From NCBI RefSeq assembly GCF_014384745.1, contig NZ_JACRSO010000004.1, forward strand, positions 124,001-188,000: a DNA stretch of 64,000 bases. The letters run 5' to 3'. The stretch comes from Luoshenia tenuis (GTDB lineage Bacteria > Bacillota > Clostridia > Christensenellales > GCA-900066905). Position numbers and translations under genes: made by a program. Positions 9,220-17,765 of this stretch are shown piece after piece; the stretch's first letter is position 1; each line of letters opens with the position of its first letter. The notes under the pieces are model-generated. The model ran no database searches. It was given only the letters and a program-made list of their open reading frames with translations, and had not been told where the DNA came from.

Positions 9220-9424
9220 ACCCATAGCGGCCTCAGGCTCCCGCCAATGATTTTACGCATACCCCAAAAGTCCGCGCCGCATACGCCTTTTTCACACTTT
9301 GGATATTGAGGACAACGGCTCCGGCGGTTATCCGTCGGCGAATATTGAGCGGCTGTGAAAAGCAATAGAAGAAATAGATTAGGCTACAAATAGGCTATGT
9401 ATATGCAGGTGGCTTCCCGAAGTG
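9220..9424. other. Short unexplained stretch before the tRNA, possible gene remnant
   Basis: No gene and no family A-C repeat. A short plus-strand frame ends ...GGYPSANIERL and stops at about 9358, resembling the tail of a lost coding sequence. It is followed by two direct copies of TAGGCTA separated by four bases near 9380-9397. Beside a tRNA gene this could be the scar of an integrated element, but nothing recognisable remains. Confidence 0.3.
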
Positions 9425-9476
9425 AAGAAAAGAAAACACCCGCAATCGCTGTATTTTCAGACGATTGCGGGTGTTT
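9425..9476 (-). terminator. Terminator of the tRNA-Ala gene
   Basis: A perfect 15-bp stem (9434-9448 with 9462-9476) is followed on the minus strand by TTTCTTTTCTTC, immediately downstream of the tRNA. Confidence 0.85.
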
Positions 9477-9480
9477 CCTT

Positions 9481-9556
<76 letters not shown>

Positions 9557-10304
9557 ACGGGCAGGCCGTTTGTTGGCTGCTCCGTTATTATAGCGCAGCT
9601 ACCCATTTCTGGTCAAGCCCTTTTTACAATTTTTTCGCTGATTTTTGCCGTCCCGGGCTATAGCCCTTTTTTCCGCTCCGGGCCCTTCGCTGCAGCCCCA
9701 GCCCCTCCGCCCGCCATGGGCTTTACTCGCTCCCTCATTCCACGCTGGGCTTCCGCCCTTGTAACCGCTCTAGGCTACCCGCGTCCCCGCGCGCCTTCGC
9801 CTCGCCATCCGCATTACTTCACCGTCATTCCAAGCTGGGCTTTCGCCCTTCTTTCCGCTCCGGGCCCTTCGCTGCAGCCCCAGCCCCTCCGCCCGCCCTA
9901 GGCCTTACTCATTCTCTGTCATTCCGAGCTGGGCTATCTCCCTTGCAACCGCTCTAGGCTACCCGCGTCCCCGCGTGCCTTCGCCTCGCCATCCGCATTA
10001 CTTCACCGTCATTCCGAGCCATGCGAGGAATCTCCTGACGCACTCTTGGCCAATCCTGCACCACACCGTCGCGGAAAAGTCCTTGCCTCCCTCTGGCGAG
10101 GGAGGTGGCAGGCGCAGCCTGCCGGAGGGAGAGACCTCGAGGCTGGGCTTTCGCCCTTTTTTCCGCTCCGGGCCCTTCGCTGCAGTCCCAGCCCCTCCGC
10201 CCGCCATGGGCTTTACTCATCCTCCGTCACTCCAAGCAGGGCTTTCGCCCTTCTTTCCGCTCAACCTTTCGCTTCAAACCCAGCACCTTTCCCCGCCCCT
10301 CGGG
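9557..10304 (+). repeat. Repeat-filled gap between tRNA and copper operon
   Basis: No gene. Three near-copies of a segment with GGGCCCTTCGCTGCAG (about 9673, 9854 and 10167), two copies of a CTAGGCTACCCGCGTCC segment (9769 and 9951), several GGGC-N4-GCCC hairpins, a family B left half (about 10010) and a family A copy at 10086-10133. Confidence 0.8.
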
Positions 10305-10586
10305 CTACTTGCTCATCTTATCCAGCAAGCCGACGATCTCCTCCACCTTCACCTCGGCCTGAACCTCGTCCTGCCCGGCCAGGGCCTGCCGCACACAGTG
10401 GCCCATATGCGCGCGCAAGATCTCCTTATTGGCCTTGCGCAGCACCGATTCCGCCGCCAGTATCTGGTTGCAGATGTCGATGCAGTACCGGTCCTGGGCC
10501 ACCATCTTTTCGATCCCGTCGATCTGCCCGCGCGCCGTGCGCAGCAGCCGCAGGATCATCTCCTGGTCCGCCATCATACGCCCCAC
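10305..10586 (-). CDS. csoR: CsoR-family copper-sensing repressor
   Basis: All-helical DNA-binding repressor of 93 residues, the usual CsoR length. The Cu(I)-binding Cys-His-Cys set is present as Cys35, His60 and Cys64 (YCIDIC and HMGHC), matching the C-H-C arrangement of copper-type CsoR rather than formaldehyde- or nickel-sensing relatives. The gene starts 12 nt after the copA stop codon and should be cotranscribed. It would therefore be controlled by the operator at 13303-13318, giving feedback control: copper binding releases the repressor and induces CopA. A start at Met5 is also possible. Confidence 0.93.
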   Translation of the reverse strand: MGRMMADQEMILRLLRTARGQIDGIEKMVAQDRYCIDICNQILAAESVLRKANKEILRAHMGHCVRQALAGQDEVQAEVKVEEIVGLLDKMSK

Positions 10587-10598
10587 ACCCCTTTTGCT

Positions 10599-10805
10599 TT
10601 ATGCGATGCCCGTTACCTCGTAGCCGGCGTCCTCCACCGCGGCCTTGAGCGCCGCATCCTCCACCTCTGCGCTTAAAGTCACGGTGGCCTCGCCCTTTTC
10701 CAGATCCACCTTGGCCTGCACGCCCTCCAAAGCGTTCAGCGCCTTTTCCACCCGCGCGCTGCAATGCATGCAGCTCATGCCTTCCACCTTCAATACCTTC
10801 GTCAT
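10599..10805 (-). CDS. Possible internally initiated CopZ-like copper chaperone
   Basis: Inside the copA frame, codon 804 is an ATG preceded by AAGGAGG at 8 nt, an excellent ribosome binding site that encodes only linker residues (NKEEEK). Translation from here gives a free 68-residue protein MTKVLKVEGMSCMHC..., the size and fold of CopZ chaperones. It looks like a once separate copZ whose upstream stop was lost so that it joined copA in frame while keeping its own start. That the internal start is used is inference. Confidence 0.5.
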   Translation of the reverse strand: MTKVLKVEGMSCMHCSARVEKALNALEGVQAKVDLEKGEATVTLSAEVEDAALKAAVEDAGYEVTGIA

Positions 10806-13214
10806 CTTTTCTTCCTCCTTATTTTTTGCAGGGTCTGCCCCCGCTTGCTCGCTTTCCTCCCCGGCAGGGGCCGCCTTTTCGCCGGGATTCTCTTCCAAAT
10901 CAATGGGACAGGCCCCTTGCCCCACCGGGCAGGCCTCCACCTGCGGCAACTTGGGCTTAAACAGCCGCAGCCGCAGGGCATTGCCCACCACGCACACGCT
11001 GGACAGGCTCATGGCAAACGCCGCAAACATGGGGTTGAGCAGCCAGCCAAAGGCCAGGTAAAACACCCCCGCCGCCAGCGGGATGCCGATGGTGTTGTAG
11101 ATCAGCGCCCAGAAAAGGTTCTCCTTGATGTTGCGCAGCGTGGCCCGGCTGAGCTGTACCGCCGCGGGCACGCCCAAAAGGTCGCCCTTTGTCAGCACGA
11201 TGTCCGCCGATTCGATGGCTACGTCCGTCCCCGCGCCGATGGCCAGCCCCACGTCCGCCCGGGCCAGGGCGGGCGCATCGTTGATGCCGTCCCCCACCAT
11301 GGCCACCCGCTTGCCCTGGGCCTGCAACTGGCGCACCTGGGCCTCCTTGTCCTGGGGCATCACGTCGGCGATCACGGTATCCACCCCCGCCTGGCGGGCG
11401 ATGGCCTGGGCCGTGGCCGCGTTGTCCCCGGTGAGCATGATCACCTCAAGCCCCATCTCCCGCATGGCCTGCACCGCGGCGGCGCTGGTGGGCTTTAAGG
11501 TATCGGCCACCGCCAGCACGCACAGCGCCCTTTGCCCATCCGCCAGAAACAGTGGCGTGCGCCCGCTCTGCGCCTGCGCTTCCCCCGCGGCCTTCAGCGC
11601 GCCGGCCTCGGCCCCCTGCTCCCCTAATAGTTGCAGGTTGCCCAAATAGTAGCGCTTGCCCGCCACCACGCCGCTTAACCCCCTTCCGGGGATGGCGGTA
11701 AAATCCTGCGCGCCGGGCAGCGTCAACCCCCGGGCCTTGGCGGCCTCTAAAATGGCGTTTGCCAGCGGATGCTCGCTCTTTTGCTCCAGCGCCGCGGTAA
11801 TGCGCAGCGCCTCGTCCTCCTCCACGCCCTCGGCGGGGATGACCTCCACCAGCACCGGCTTGCCGTGCGTCAGGGTGCCGGTCTTATCCAGCACCACCGC
11901 GTTCACCCCGTGCAGGGTCTCCAAAGCCTCGGCGGATTTGATGAGAATGCCGTTTTCCGCCCCCTTGCCGGTGCCCACCATAATGGCCGTGGGCGTGGCC
12001 AGCCCCAGGGCGCAGGGGCAGGAGATCACCAGCACCGCGATGCCGATGGAAAGCGCAAAGGCCACACTTTGCCCCGCGATCAGCCAGGCCACGGCCGCCA
12101 CCAGGGCGATGAATATCACCACCGGCACGAAAACCCCGCTGATCTTGTCGGCCATCCGGGCGATGGGGGCCTTGGATGCGCTGGCCTCCTCCACCAGGCG
12201 GATGATCTCGCTAAAGGCGGTATCCTCCCCCACCCGGGTGGCGGTAAAGGTAAAGTGCCCGTTGCCGTTGATGGAGGCGCCCACCACCCTGTCCCCAGGG
12301 CCCTTTTCCACCGGCAGGCTCTCGCCGGTCAGCGCGCTCTCATCCAGGGCCGAGTAGCCCTCTAAAACCTCGCCGTCCACCGGCACCACCTGGCCGGGGC
12401 GCACCACCACGGTGTCCCCCACCCGCACCTGGGCCACCGGCAGCTCGGTCTCCTGCCCGTCCCGCAGCACCACGGCGGTCTTGGGGGCCATCTGCACCAG
12501 GCGGGCGATGGCCGCGCTGGTCTTGCCCTTGGCCCGGGCCTCTAAATATTTCCCCACCGAGATCAGCGTTAGGATCATGCCCGCGCTTTCAAAGTACAGG
12601 TCCATGGCGGCGTGGTGCACGCTCATCATATCCCCCGCCCCCAGCGCGTAGCCGATGCGGTACAGGGCGATCACCCCGTAGACCAGCGCCGCCCCCGAGC
12701 CGATGGCGATCAGGCTGTCCATGGTGGGCGCGCCGTGGAACAGCGATTTAAATCCGTTGATAAAGTAGTGCCGGTTGATGGCCACGATGGGCAGCGTCAG
12801 CAAAAACAGGGTGAGCGCAAAGGCCATGGCGTTGGCCTCGCCCAAAAAGAAGCCCGGCACCGGCCAGCCCATCATGTGCCCCATGGATAGGTAAAACAGC
12901 GGCACCAAAAAGCAGATGGAGGCGATCAGTCCCTTTTTCTGGCGCTGGGCCTCTCGCGCTGCGCCATCCTGCGCCTGCGCCTTGCCGCCGCTTTTTTCGT
13001 CCCCCTTAGGGAAGGCGCCGTACCCGGCATGCTCCACCGCCTGGCAGATCGCGCCCTCATTGGTCGCGTCCGGGTCAAAGGTCACGTTCATGCTGTTGCC
13101 CAGCAAGTTCACCTGCACGTCCTGCACGCCCGCCACCTTGCGCACCGCCTTTTCCACGTGCGCGCTGCAGGCCGAGCAGGTCATGCCCGTCACGTCAAAC
13201 GCTTTTTTTGTCAT
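10599..13214 (-). CDS. copA: Cu(I) P-type ATPase fused to a C-terminal CopZ-like domain
   Basis: Copper exporter of the inner membrane, 871 residues. N-terminal metal-binding domain with GMTCSAC (Cys13, Cys16). Eight-helix P1B architecture with TGES at 296-299, CPC at 399-401, the phosphorylated Asp443 in DKTGT, HP at 482-483 and GDGINDAP at 641-648. A linker of about 55 residues then leads to a second heavy-metal domain (804-871) with GMSCMHC (Cys815, Cys818). A second such domain at the C-terminus is unusual, as these normally precede the membrane part. The start is the ATG at 13214 behind GGGGAGAGG; the frame runs on to 13304 but crosses the operator. csoR follows after 12 nt. Confidence 0.95.
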   Translation of the reverse strand: MTKKAFDVTGMTCSACSAHVEKAVRKVAGVQDVQVNLLGNSMNVTFDPDATNEGAICQAVEHAGYGAFPKGDEKSGGKAQAQDGAAREAQRQKKGLIASICFLVPLFYLSMGHMMGWPVPGFFLGEANAMAFALTLFLLTLPIVAINRHYFINGFKSLFHGAPTMDSLIAIGSGAALVYGVIALYRIGYALGAGDMMSVHHAAMDLYFESAGMILTLISVGKYLEARAKGKTSAAIARLVQMAPKTAVVLRDGQETELPVAQVRVGDTVVVRPGQVVPVDGEVLEGYSALDESALTGESLPVEKGPGDRVVGASINGNGHFTFTATRVGEDTAFSEIIRLVEEASASKAPIARMADKISGVFVPVVIFIALVAAVAWLIAGQSVAFALSIGIAVLVISCPCALGLATPTAIMVGTGKGAENGILIKSAEALETLHGVNAVVLDKTGTLTHGKPVLVEVIPAEGVEEDEALRITAALEQKSEHPLANAILEAAKARGLTLPGAQDFTAIPGRGLSGVVAGKRYYLGNLQLLGEQGAEAGALKAAGEAQAQSGRTPLFLADGQRALCVLAVADTLKPTSAAAVQAMREMGLEVIMLTGDNAATAQAIARQAGVDTVIADVMPQDKEAQVRQLQAQGKRVAMVGDGINDAPALARADVGLAIGAGTDVAIESADIVLTKGDLLGVPAAVQLSRATLRNIKENLFWALIYNTIGIPLAAGVFYLAFGWLLNPMFAAFAMSLSSVCVVGNALRLRLFKPKLPQVEACPVGQGACPIDLEENPGEKAAPAGEESEQAGADPAKNKEEEKMTKVLKVEGMSCMHCSARVEKALNALEGVQAKVDLEKGEATVTLSAEVEDAALKAAVEDAGYEVTGIA

Positions 13215-13302
13215 CTTCCTCTCCCCTTTCGTAGGGTTTTGATAACGGCACTTATACCGGCCTTTGCACCGGTCCGTACCTCGTCGCCTTTGCACCACCC
13301 CC

Positions 13303-13318
13303 ACCCCCGGGGGGTATA
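13303..13318. promoter_or_regulatory. CsoR-type operator
   Basis: A GC-rich dyad (ACCCCC GGGGGG flanked by TATA) next to a further G-tract, matching known CsoR operators in form. It lies just downstream of the -10 box of the copA promoter, across the likely start of transcription. Confidence 0.8.
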
Positions 13319-13321
13319 TTC

Positions 13322-13350
13322 AGCATAGTGCCAAAGCCCGCTTTTGTCAA
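13322..13350 (-). promoter_or_regulatory. Promoter of the copA-csoR operon
   Basis: On the minus strand TTGACA (13345-13350), a 17-bp spacer and TATGCT (13322-13327). Confidence 0.88.
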
Positions 13351-14043
13351 GCCCAGTATGCCCCCGCGCCTCGCCCGCTATGCGGGGCTGTCGCCCTTTT
13401 TACCGCTCGTTACAGGGTGGGCGTTTTAAGACGGTGCCCGCCAGCGGCGTTGCCGTTTTACCCTGCGCTCCACTTAGGGGCTTTCGCCCTTTTATCCGCT
13501 CTGGGCTACCCGCGTCCTCACGCGCCCCCGCCCGCCATCTAGCGCGAGATAAAACCCAAGCACCCGATGTACTCCCCCCTCGCCTCCCTCTGACGAGGGA
13601 GGTGGCAGGCGCAGCCTGCCGGAGGGAGAGACTTTGTGACAGGGCTGCCGCCCTTTTTTCCGCTCTGGGCTACCCGAGTCCCCACGCGCCCTTGCCCGCC
13701 AAAAGTCTTGCTCGTCCCATCATTCCACGCGGGGCTTTCGCCTTTTTTCCGCTCTGGGCTGCCTGCGTCCCCCTGCTCCCCCGCCCGCCGTCTAGCGCGA
13801 GATAAAACCCAAGCACCCGATGTGCTCCCCCCTCGCCTCCCTCTGATGAGGGAGGTGGCAGACGCAGCCTGCCGGTGGGAGAGACCTTGTGGCAGGGCTG
13901 CCGCCCTTTTTTCCGTTCGTTACAAAGTGGTCATTTCAGAACAGTGCCCGCCAGCAGCGTTGCCGTTTTTACCCTGCGCTCCACTTAGGGGCTGCCGCCC
14001 TTTTGCCGCTTTTTTATTAAATGTTTGCTCCGCGGGTCACTCT

Positions 14044-14275
14044 ATTCGCTGTGGGTTCGGCCTACGTACCTTACGGTACTTGTCCTCTCCTCACGCTCAC
14101 AGGGATCATCGCGCCCTTCTTCGCCCACTGGGCGCGGGCACTATAGATCCCATTCCGAGCAACGCGAGGGCGCGGAACGAGCGCCGCCAGTGGCGGATGC
14201 AGCGAGTGCAGCGCCCGGTGAGCGTAAGGTGAGGGCAAACGCCTTAAGGCGTGTAGCCCGAACCCACAGCGAACC
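14044..14275. repeat. Family D fold-back element
   Basis: Outer arms TTCGCTGTGGGTTCGG (left, from 14046) and the inverted CCGAACCCACAGCGAA (right, to about 14276) enclose smaller inverted segments (CTCACGCTCAC left, GTGAGCGTAAGGTGAG right) around a core with CTATAGATCCC. Related sequence recurs near 44130-44215, 52370-52470 and 60187-60690. Confidence 0.65.
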
Positions 14276-14989
14276 GAGAGTTGACTGCCTTTGCCGTTGC
14301 TGGGACGAGTTCATACGCCACTCCGCTCCCACCGCTCCGCCGCGGCAAAGCCCCCCTCCCCCTCGCTCCCGTCTATTCGCTCCCCCTCGCTCCCGTCTAT
14401 TCGCTCCCCCTCGCCTCCCTCTGACGAGGGAGGTGGCAGGCACAGCCTGCCGGTGGGAGAGACCTTGTGGCAGGGCTGCCGCCCTTTTGCCGCTCGTTAC
14501 AAAGTAATCGTTTCAGAACGGCGCCCGCCAGTGGCGTTGCCGTTTTACCCTGCGCTCCACTTAGGGGCTTTCGCCCTTTTTGCCGCTCCGTCTTTCGCCT
14601 CAAGCCCAGCGCCTACTCCCGCCATTTGCTTCACTTCCTCTGTCATTCCGAGCGCTAGCGAGGAATCTCTTGACTCCCTCTTGGCCCCGTCTGCACCACG
14701 CCGCACACGTCAAGCGCCCATCCCCCTCGCTCCCGTCTATTCGCTCCCCCTCGCCTCCCTCTGATGAGGGAGGTGGCAGGCGCAGCCTACCGGAGGGAGA
14801 GACCCTCCCCTAAACCCCATCTCCCACCCCATCAGGAAACATATGGACAATTTTCCGCAACCTGCGGCCCTCGCCCCCTCCCCCGGCCAGCGGGTATCAT
14901 AAAGGTGATCCAATGCGGTCGCGCGCATGCCCTTATTGCGGCTGGCACATTCCCGCCGCCCCGGCGGGCTGCTACCTCGCAACACCTAC

Positions 14990-15209
14990 TAACCCACGTG
15001 CGGCTCAAGGGGACCTTGTCTCCAAACCGCTCAAGAACGGCCACCCGCCCCGGCGGGCGCTGCCTCGCAAAACCCACCGACCCGCATGCGGTTCAAGGGG
15101 ACCCTGTCCCCAAATCGCTCAAGAACGACCACCCACCCCGCCTCTGGCGGGCTGCAACCAATGACATCCACCAACCCACGTGCGGTTCAAGGGGACCTTG
15201 TCCCCAAAC
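14990..15209 (+). repeat. Three-copy repeat with GGGGAC hairpin before the GH4 gene
   Basis: Three copies, starting near 14990, 15078 and 15174, share CCCACGTGCGGTTCAAGG followed by the hairpin GGGGACCTTGTCCCC (stem GGGGAC/GTCCCC). The first two continue with a conserved CGCTCAAGAACG segment and a GGCGGGC tract. The third stops 24 bp before the GH4 start codon, so the hairpin may sit in that leader. Confidence 0.75.
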
Positions 15210-15232
15210 GAAATATGAAGGGGGAATTCCTT

Positions 15233-16558
15233 ATGACCAAGATCACCTTTATGGGCGCGGGCAGCACCATCTTCGCCCGCAATGTACTGGGGGACAGCAT
15301 GTGCACCCCTGCCCTGCGCGAGAGCGAGATCGCCCTGTACGATATCGACGCCCAGCGCCTGCGCGAGAGCGAGATCATCATCCGCGCCATTAACGAGAAC
15401 GTGAACGCCGGCCGCGCCCGCATCACCACCCATCTGGGGGTGGAAAACCGCCGCGCCGCCCTGCAAGGCGCCTCTTTCGTGGTCAACGCCATCCAGGTGG
15501 GAGGCTACGAGCCCTGCACCGTCATCGATTTTGAGATCCCCAAAAAGTACGGCCTGCGCCAGACCATTGCCGATACCCTGGGCATCGGCGGCATCATGCG
15601 GGCGCTGCGCACCATCCCCGTCATGCAGGATTTTGCCGATGATATGGCCGCCGTCTGCCCGGACGCCTGGCTGCTCAACTACACCAACCCCATGGCCATG
15701 CTCACCGGCTACATGCTGCGCTACACGCCCATCAAAACCGTGGGGCTGTGCCACAGCGTGCAGGTGTGCTCGGAAAAACTGCTCCAGACCCTGGATATGG
15801 CCGATAAGCTCCCCGGCCGGCGGGAGAAGATTGCCGGCATCAACCATATGGGCTGGCTGCTGGAGATTTGCGACCGGGAGGGCAACGACCTGTACCCGGA
15901 GATCCGCCGGCGCGCCGCAGCCAAAAATGCCGCCGGGAAACATGACGACATGGTGCGCTTTGAGTACATCCGCCATCTGGGCTATTACTGTACCGAGTCC
16001 AGCGAGCATAATGCCGAGTACAATCCCTTCTATATTAAATCCAGATATCCCGAGCTGATCGACCGCTACAACATCCCCTTAGACGAATATCCCCGCCGCT
16101 GCATCAATCAGATCGCCGGCTGGGAGAAAGAGCGGGACGAAATTCTGGCCGACGGGAAGATCACCCACACCCGAAGCAACGAGTACGCCAGCTACATCAT
16201 GGAGGCCATGGTCACAAACGCGCCCTATAAGATCGGGGGCAACGTGCTCAACTGCGGCCATCTCATCGAGAATCTGCCCGCCGATGCCTGCGTGGAAGTG
16301 CCCTGCCTGGTGGATGGCAGCGGGGTGACCCCCTGCCGGGTGGGGGCCCTGCCCCCGGTGCTGGCCGCCATGAACATGACCAACGTCAACGTCCAGCTGC
16401 TGACCATTGAGGCCGCCCGCACCCGATGCAAGGAGGACATCTACCGCGCCGCCATGCTGGACCCGCATACCGCCGCCGAGCTGTCCATCGACGATATTAT
16501 CGCCATGTGCGACGAGCTGATTGAGGCTCATGGCCCCTACATGGCCATGTACCGCTAA
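15233..16558 (+). CDS. GH4-family glycosidase (alpha-galactosidase/alpha-glucosidase type)
   Basis: NAD- and metal-dependent glycoside hydrolase of 441 residues. The Rossmann nucleotide site GAGSTIFA lies at residues 8-15, NYTNPM at 149-154, the metal-binding Cys173-His174 in GLCHSVQ and Asn204-His205 in GINHMGW. The GLCHSVQ form is typical of the MelA alpha-galactosidase branch rather than phospho-glucosidases, but the substrate is not proven. No signal peptide, so it acts in the cytoplasm on imported sugars. The start at 15233 has AAGGGGG at 8 nt; the frame extends upstream only through repeats. It is followed at 40 bp by a hairpin terminator. Confidence 0.92.
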   Translation: MTKITFMGAGSTIFARNVLGDSMCTPALRESEIALYDIDAQRLRESEIIIRAINENVNAGRARITTHLGVENRRAALQGASFVVNAIQVGGYEPCTVIDFEIPKKYGLRQTIADTLGIGGIMRALRTIPVMQDFADDMAAVCPDAWLLNYTNPMAMLTGYMLRYTPIKTVGLCHSVQVCSEKLLQTLDMADKLPGRREKIAGINHMGWLLEICDREGNDLYPEIRRRAAAKNAAGKHDDMVRFEYIRHLGYYCTESSEHNAEYNPFYIKSRYPELIDRYNIPLDEYPRRCINQIAGWEKERDEILADGKITHTRSNEYASYIMEAMVTNAPYKIGGNVLNCGHLIENLPADACVEVPCLVDGSGVTPCRVGALPPVLAAMNMTNVNVQLLTIEAARTRCKEDIYRAAMLDPHTAAELSIDDIIAMCDELIEAHGPYMAMYR

Positions 16559-16597
16559 GAGGGGCTTGCGCCCTTTCAACCGCACAAACTATAAATC

Positions 16598-16636
16598 AAA
16601 GCCTGGCTCCAGTCCCGGAGCTGGGCTTTTCCTTTT
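16598..16636 (+). terminator. Terminator of the GH4 gene (family E repeat unit)
   Basis: Stem AAAGCCTGGCTCC/GGAGCTGGGCTTT followed by a T-rich tract. The same hairpin recurs with changes at 16682, 17459, 21502, 21589, 54110, 54202, 54299, 54563, 54809 and 55069. Confidence 0.8.
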
Positions 16637-16894
16637 TCTATCTTCCCTGGGCTGCCGCCCTCTTAACCGCGCAAACCACAAATTAAAGCCTGGCTCCTTT
16701 CCCGGAGCCGTGCTTTTCCTCTCTCTATTCTCCCTGGGCCGCCGCCCCTTTAGCCGCTTTCAACACCACACTTCCCCCTTCACCTGCGCCCGCCATAAGG
16801 GTTGTGTGTGTTGGCTCTTCCAACGGGCTTGCGCCCCCTTTCCGCTCATACGTCGCACATTGTCCTGCGCTCCCGCCCGCCCTCTATTTCCCCT

Positions 16895-17033
16895 CTGTCA
16901 TTCCGAGCCGCAGGCGAGGAATCTCTGGGTATCCTCTTGGCCCTGTCAGCACCACGCTGCACAGCCCAAGCGCTGCTCACTGCCAATGCATGAGATTCTT
17001 CGCTCGGCCTTTCGGCCTCTCTCTGAATGACAG
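16895..17033 (+). repeat. Family B fold-back element, 139 bp
   Basis: Begins CTGTCATTCCGAG and ends CTCTGAATGACAG, with inner arms GAGGAATCTC and GAGATTCTTCGCTC. No coding sequence; the size and terminal inverted repeats resemble a MITE. Confidence 0.75.
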
Positions 17034-17199
17034 GGCGCGTCTGCCCATCCGCTCTCCCCCTTGCCTCCCTCTGATGAGGGAGGTGGCGCACCCTTTGGGT
17101 GCGTCGGAGGGAGAGAACTTGAGACAGGGCTTGCGCCCCCTTTCCGCTCATACATCGCATATTGTCCTGCGCTTCCGCCCGCCAGTGGCTTCTCCCTTT

Positions 17200-17338
17200 C
17201 TGTCATTCCGAGCCGCAGGCGAGGAATCTCTGGGTATCCTCTTGGCCCTGCTTCCACCACATTGTACAGGCTAAGCATTGCTCACTGCCAATGCAACAGA
17301 TTCTTCGCTCGGCCTTTCGGCCTCTCTCTGAATGACAG
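17200..17338 (+). repeat. Family B fold-back element, 139 bp
   Basis: Same ends, length and orientation as the copy at 16895, with scattered changes in the centre. Confidence 0.75.
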
Positions 17339-17670
17339 GGCGCGTCTGCCCATCCGCTCTCAACATCGCATTTCCCAATTCGCCTGTGCCCGCCATAAGG
17401 GTTTGTTTGTTGACTCTCGCTGCAGGGCTATCGTCCTCTTAATCGCACAAACCACAAATTAAAGCCGGGCCCCCAGTCCCGAAGCCGGGCTCTTTCCTTT
17501 TTCTATATTCTCTGGGCTGTCGCCCTTTTAACCGCTCCTATTTTCTGTGTACTCGTACGGCTTCGCACTCCAAGCGCTTTATCTCTTTGTCTTTCCCAGC
17601 AGGCTACCCCCCTTATCCACGCCCCTTCATTTTTCCTCTCTGCCTACACCTCGCCCGCCTCCAATACCCC

Positions 17671-17722
17671 CCTAAAGAGAGAAGGGCGGGCTCCTTTCGG
17701 AGCCCGCCCTTCTCTCTTTAGG
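17671..17722 (-). terminator. Terminator after the first solute-binding protein gene
   Basis: Perfect 24-bp inverted repeat (17671-17694 with 17699-17722) around a TTTC loop, 43 bp past the stop. The stem ends in a TCTCTCTTTA stretch on the transcript; there is no separate T-run. Confidence 0.75.
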
Positions 17723-17765
17723 GGTCACACGCCAAGCGATACGTGTCATGTAATGCTTATATTGC

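Larger units (their letters stand above)
13351..15232 (+). repeat. Long repeat region upstream of the GH4 gene
   Basis: No gene in about 1.9 kb. Family A copies at 13583-13630, 13836-13883, 14414-14461 and 14754-14801. A fold-back family D element lies at about 14044-14275. A family B left half starts near 14643. GGGC hairpins of family C occur throughout. Segments around 13500-13640 and 13670-13890 are partial duplicates of each other. The last 240 bp hold a separate three-copy repeat (14990-15209). Confidence 0.85.
16637..17670 (+). repeat. Repeat region between GH4 gene and first solute-binding protein
   Basis: No gene. Two complete family B elements (16895-17033 and 17200-17338), a family A copy (17064-17115), two more family E terminator hairpins (16682-16720 and 17459-17495) and several GGGC hairpins. 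The block with the B element is itself duplicated with its flanks at about 305 bp spacing. Confidence 0.85.

Noticed and set aside
9220..9360. A short coding gene ending GGYPSANIERL
   Set aside because: No start codon with a ribosome binding site and no recognisable domain. Kept only as a possible remnant.
13215..13304. N-terminal extension of CopA
   Set aside because: It crosses the CsoR operator. GGGGAGAGG lies before the ATG at 13214.
17671..17722. The 24-bp perfect inverted repeat as a transposon end
   Set aside because: It sits just after a stop codon, at the place where the other paralogs have terminators, and no partner end exists.
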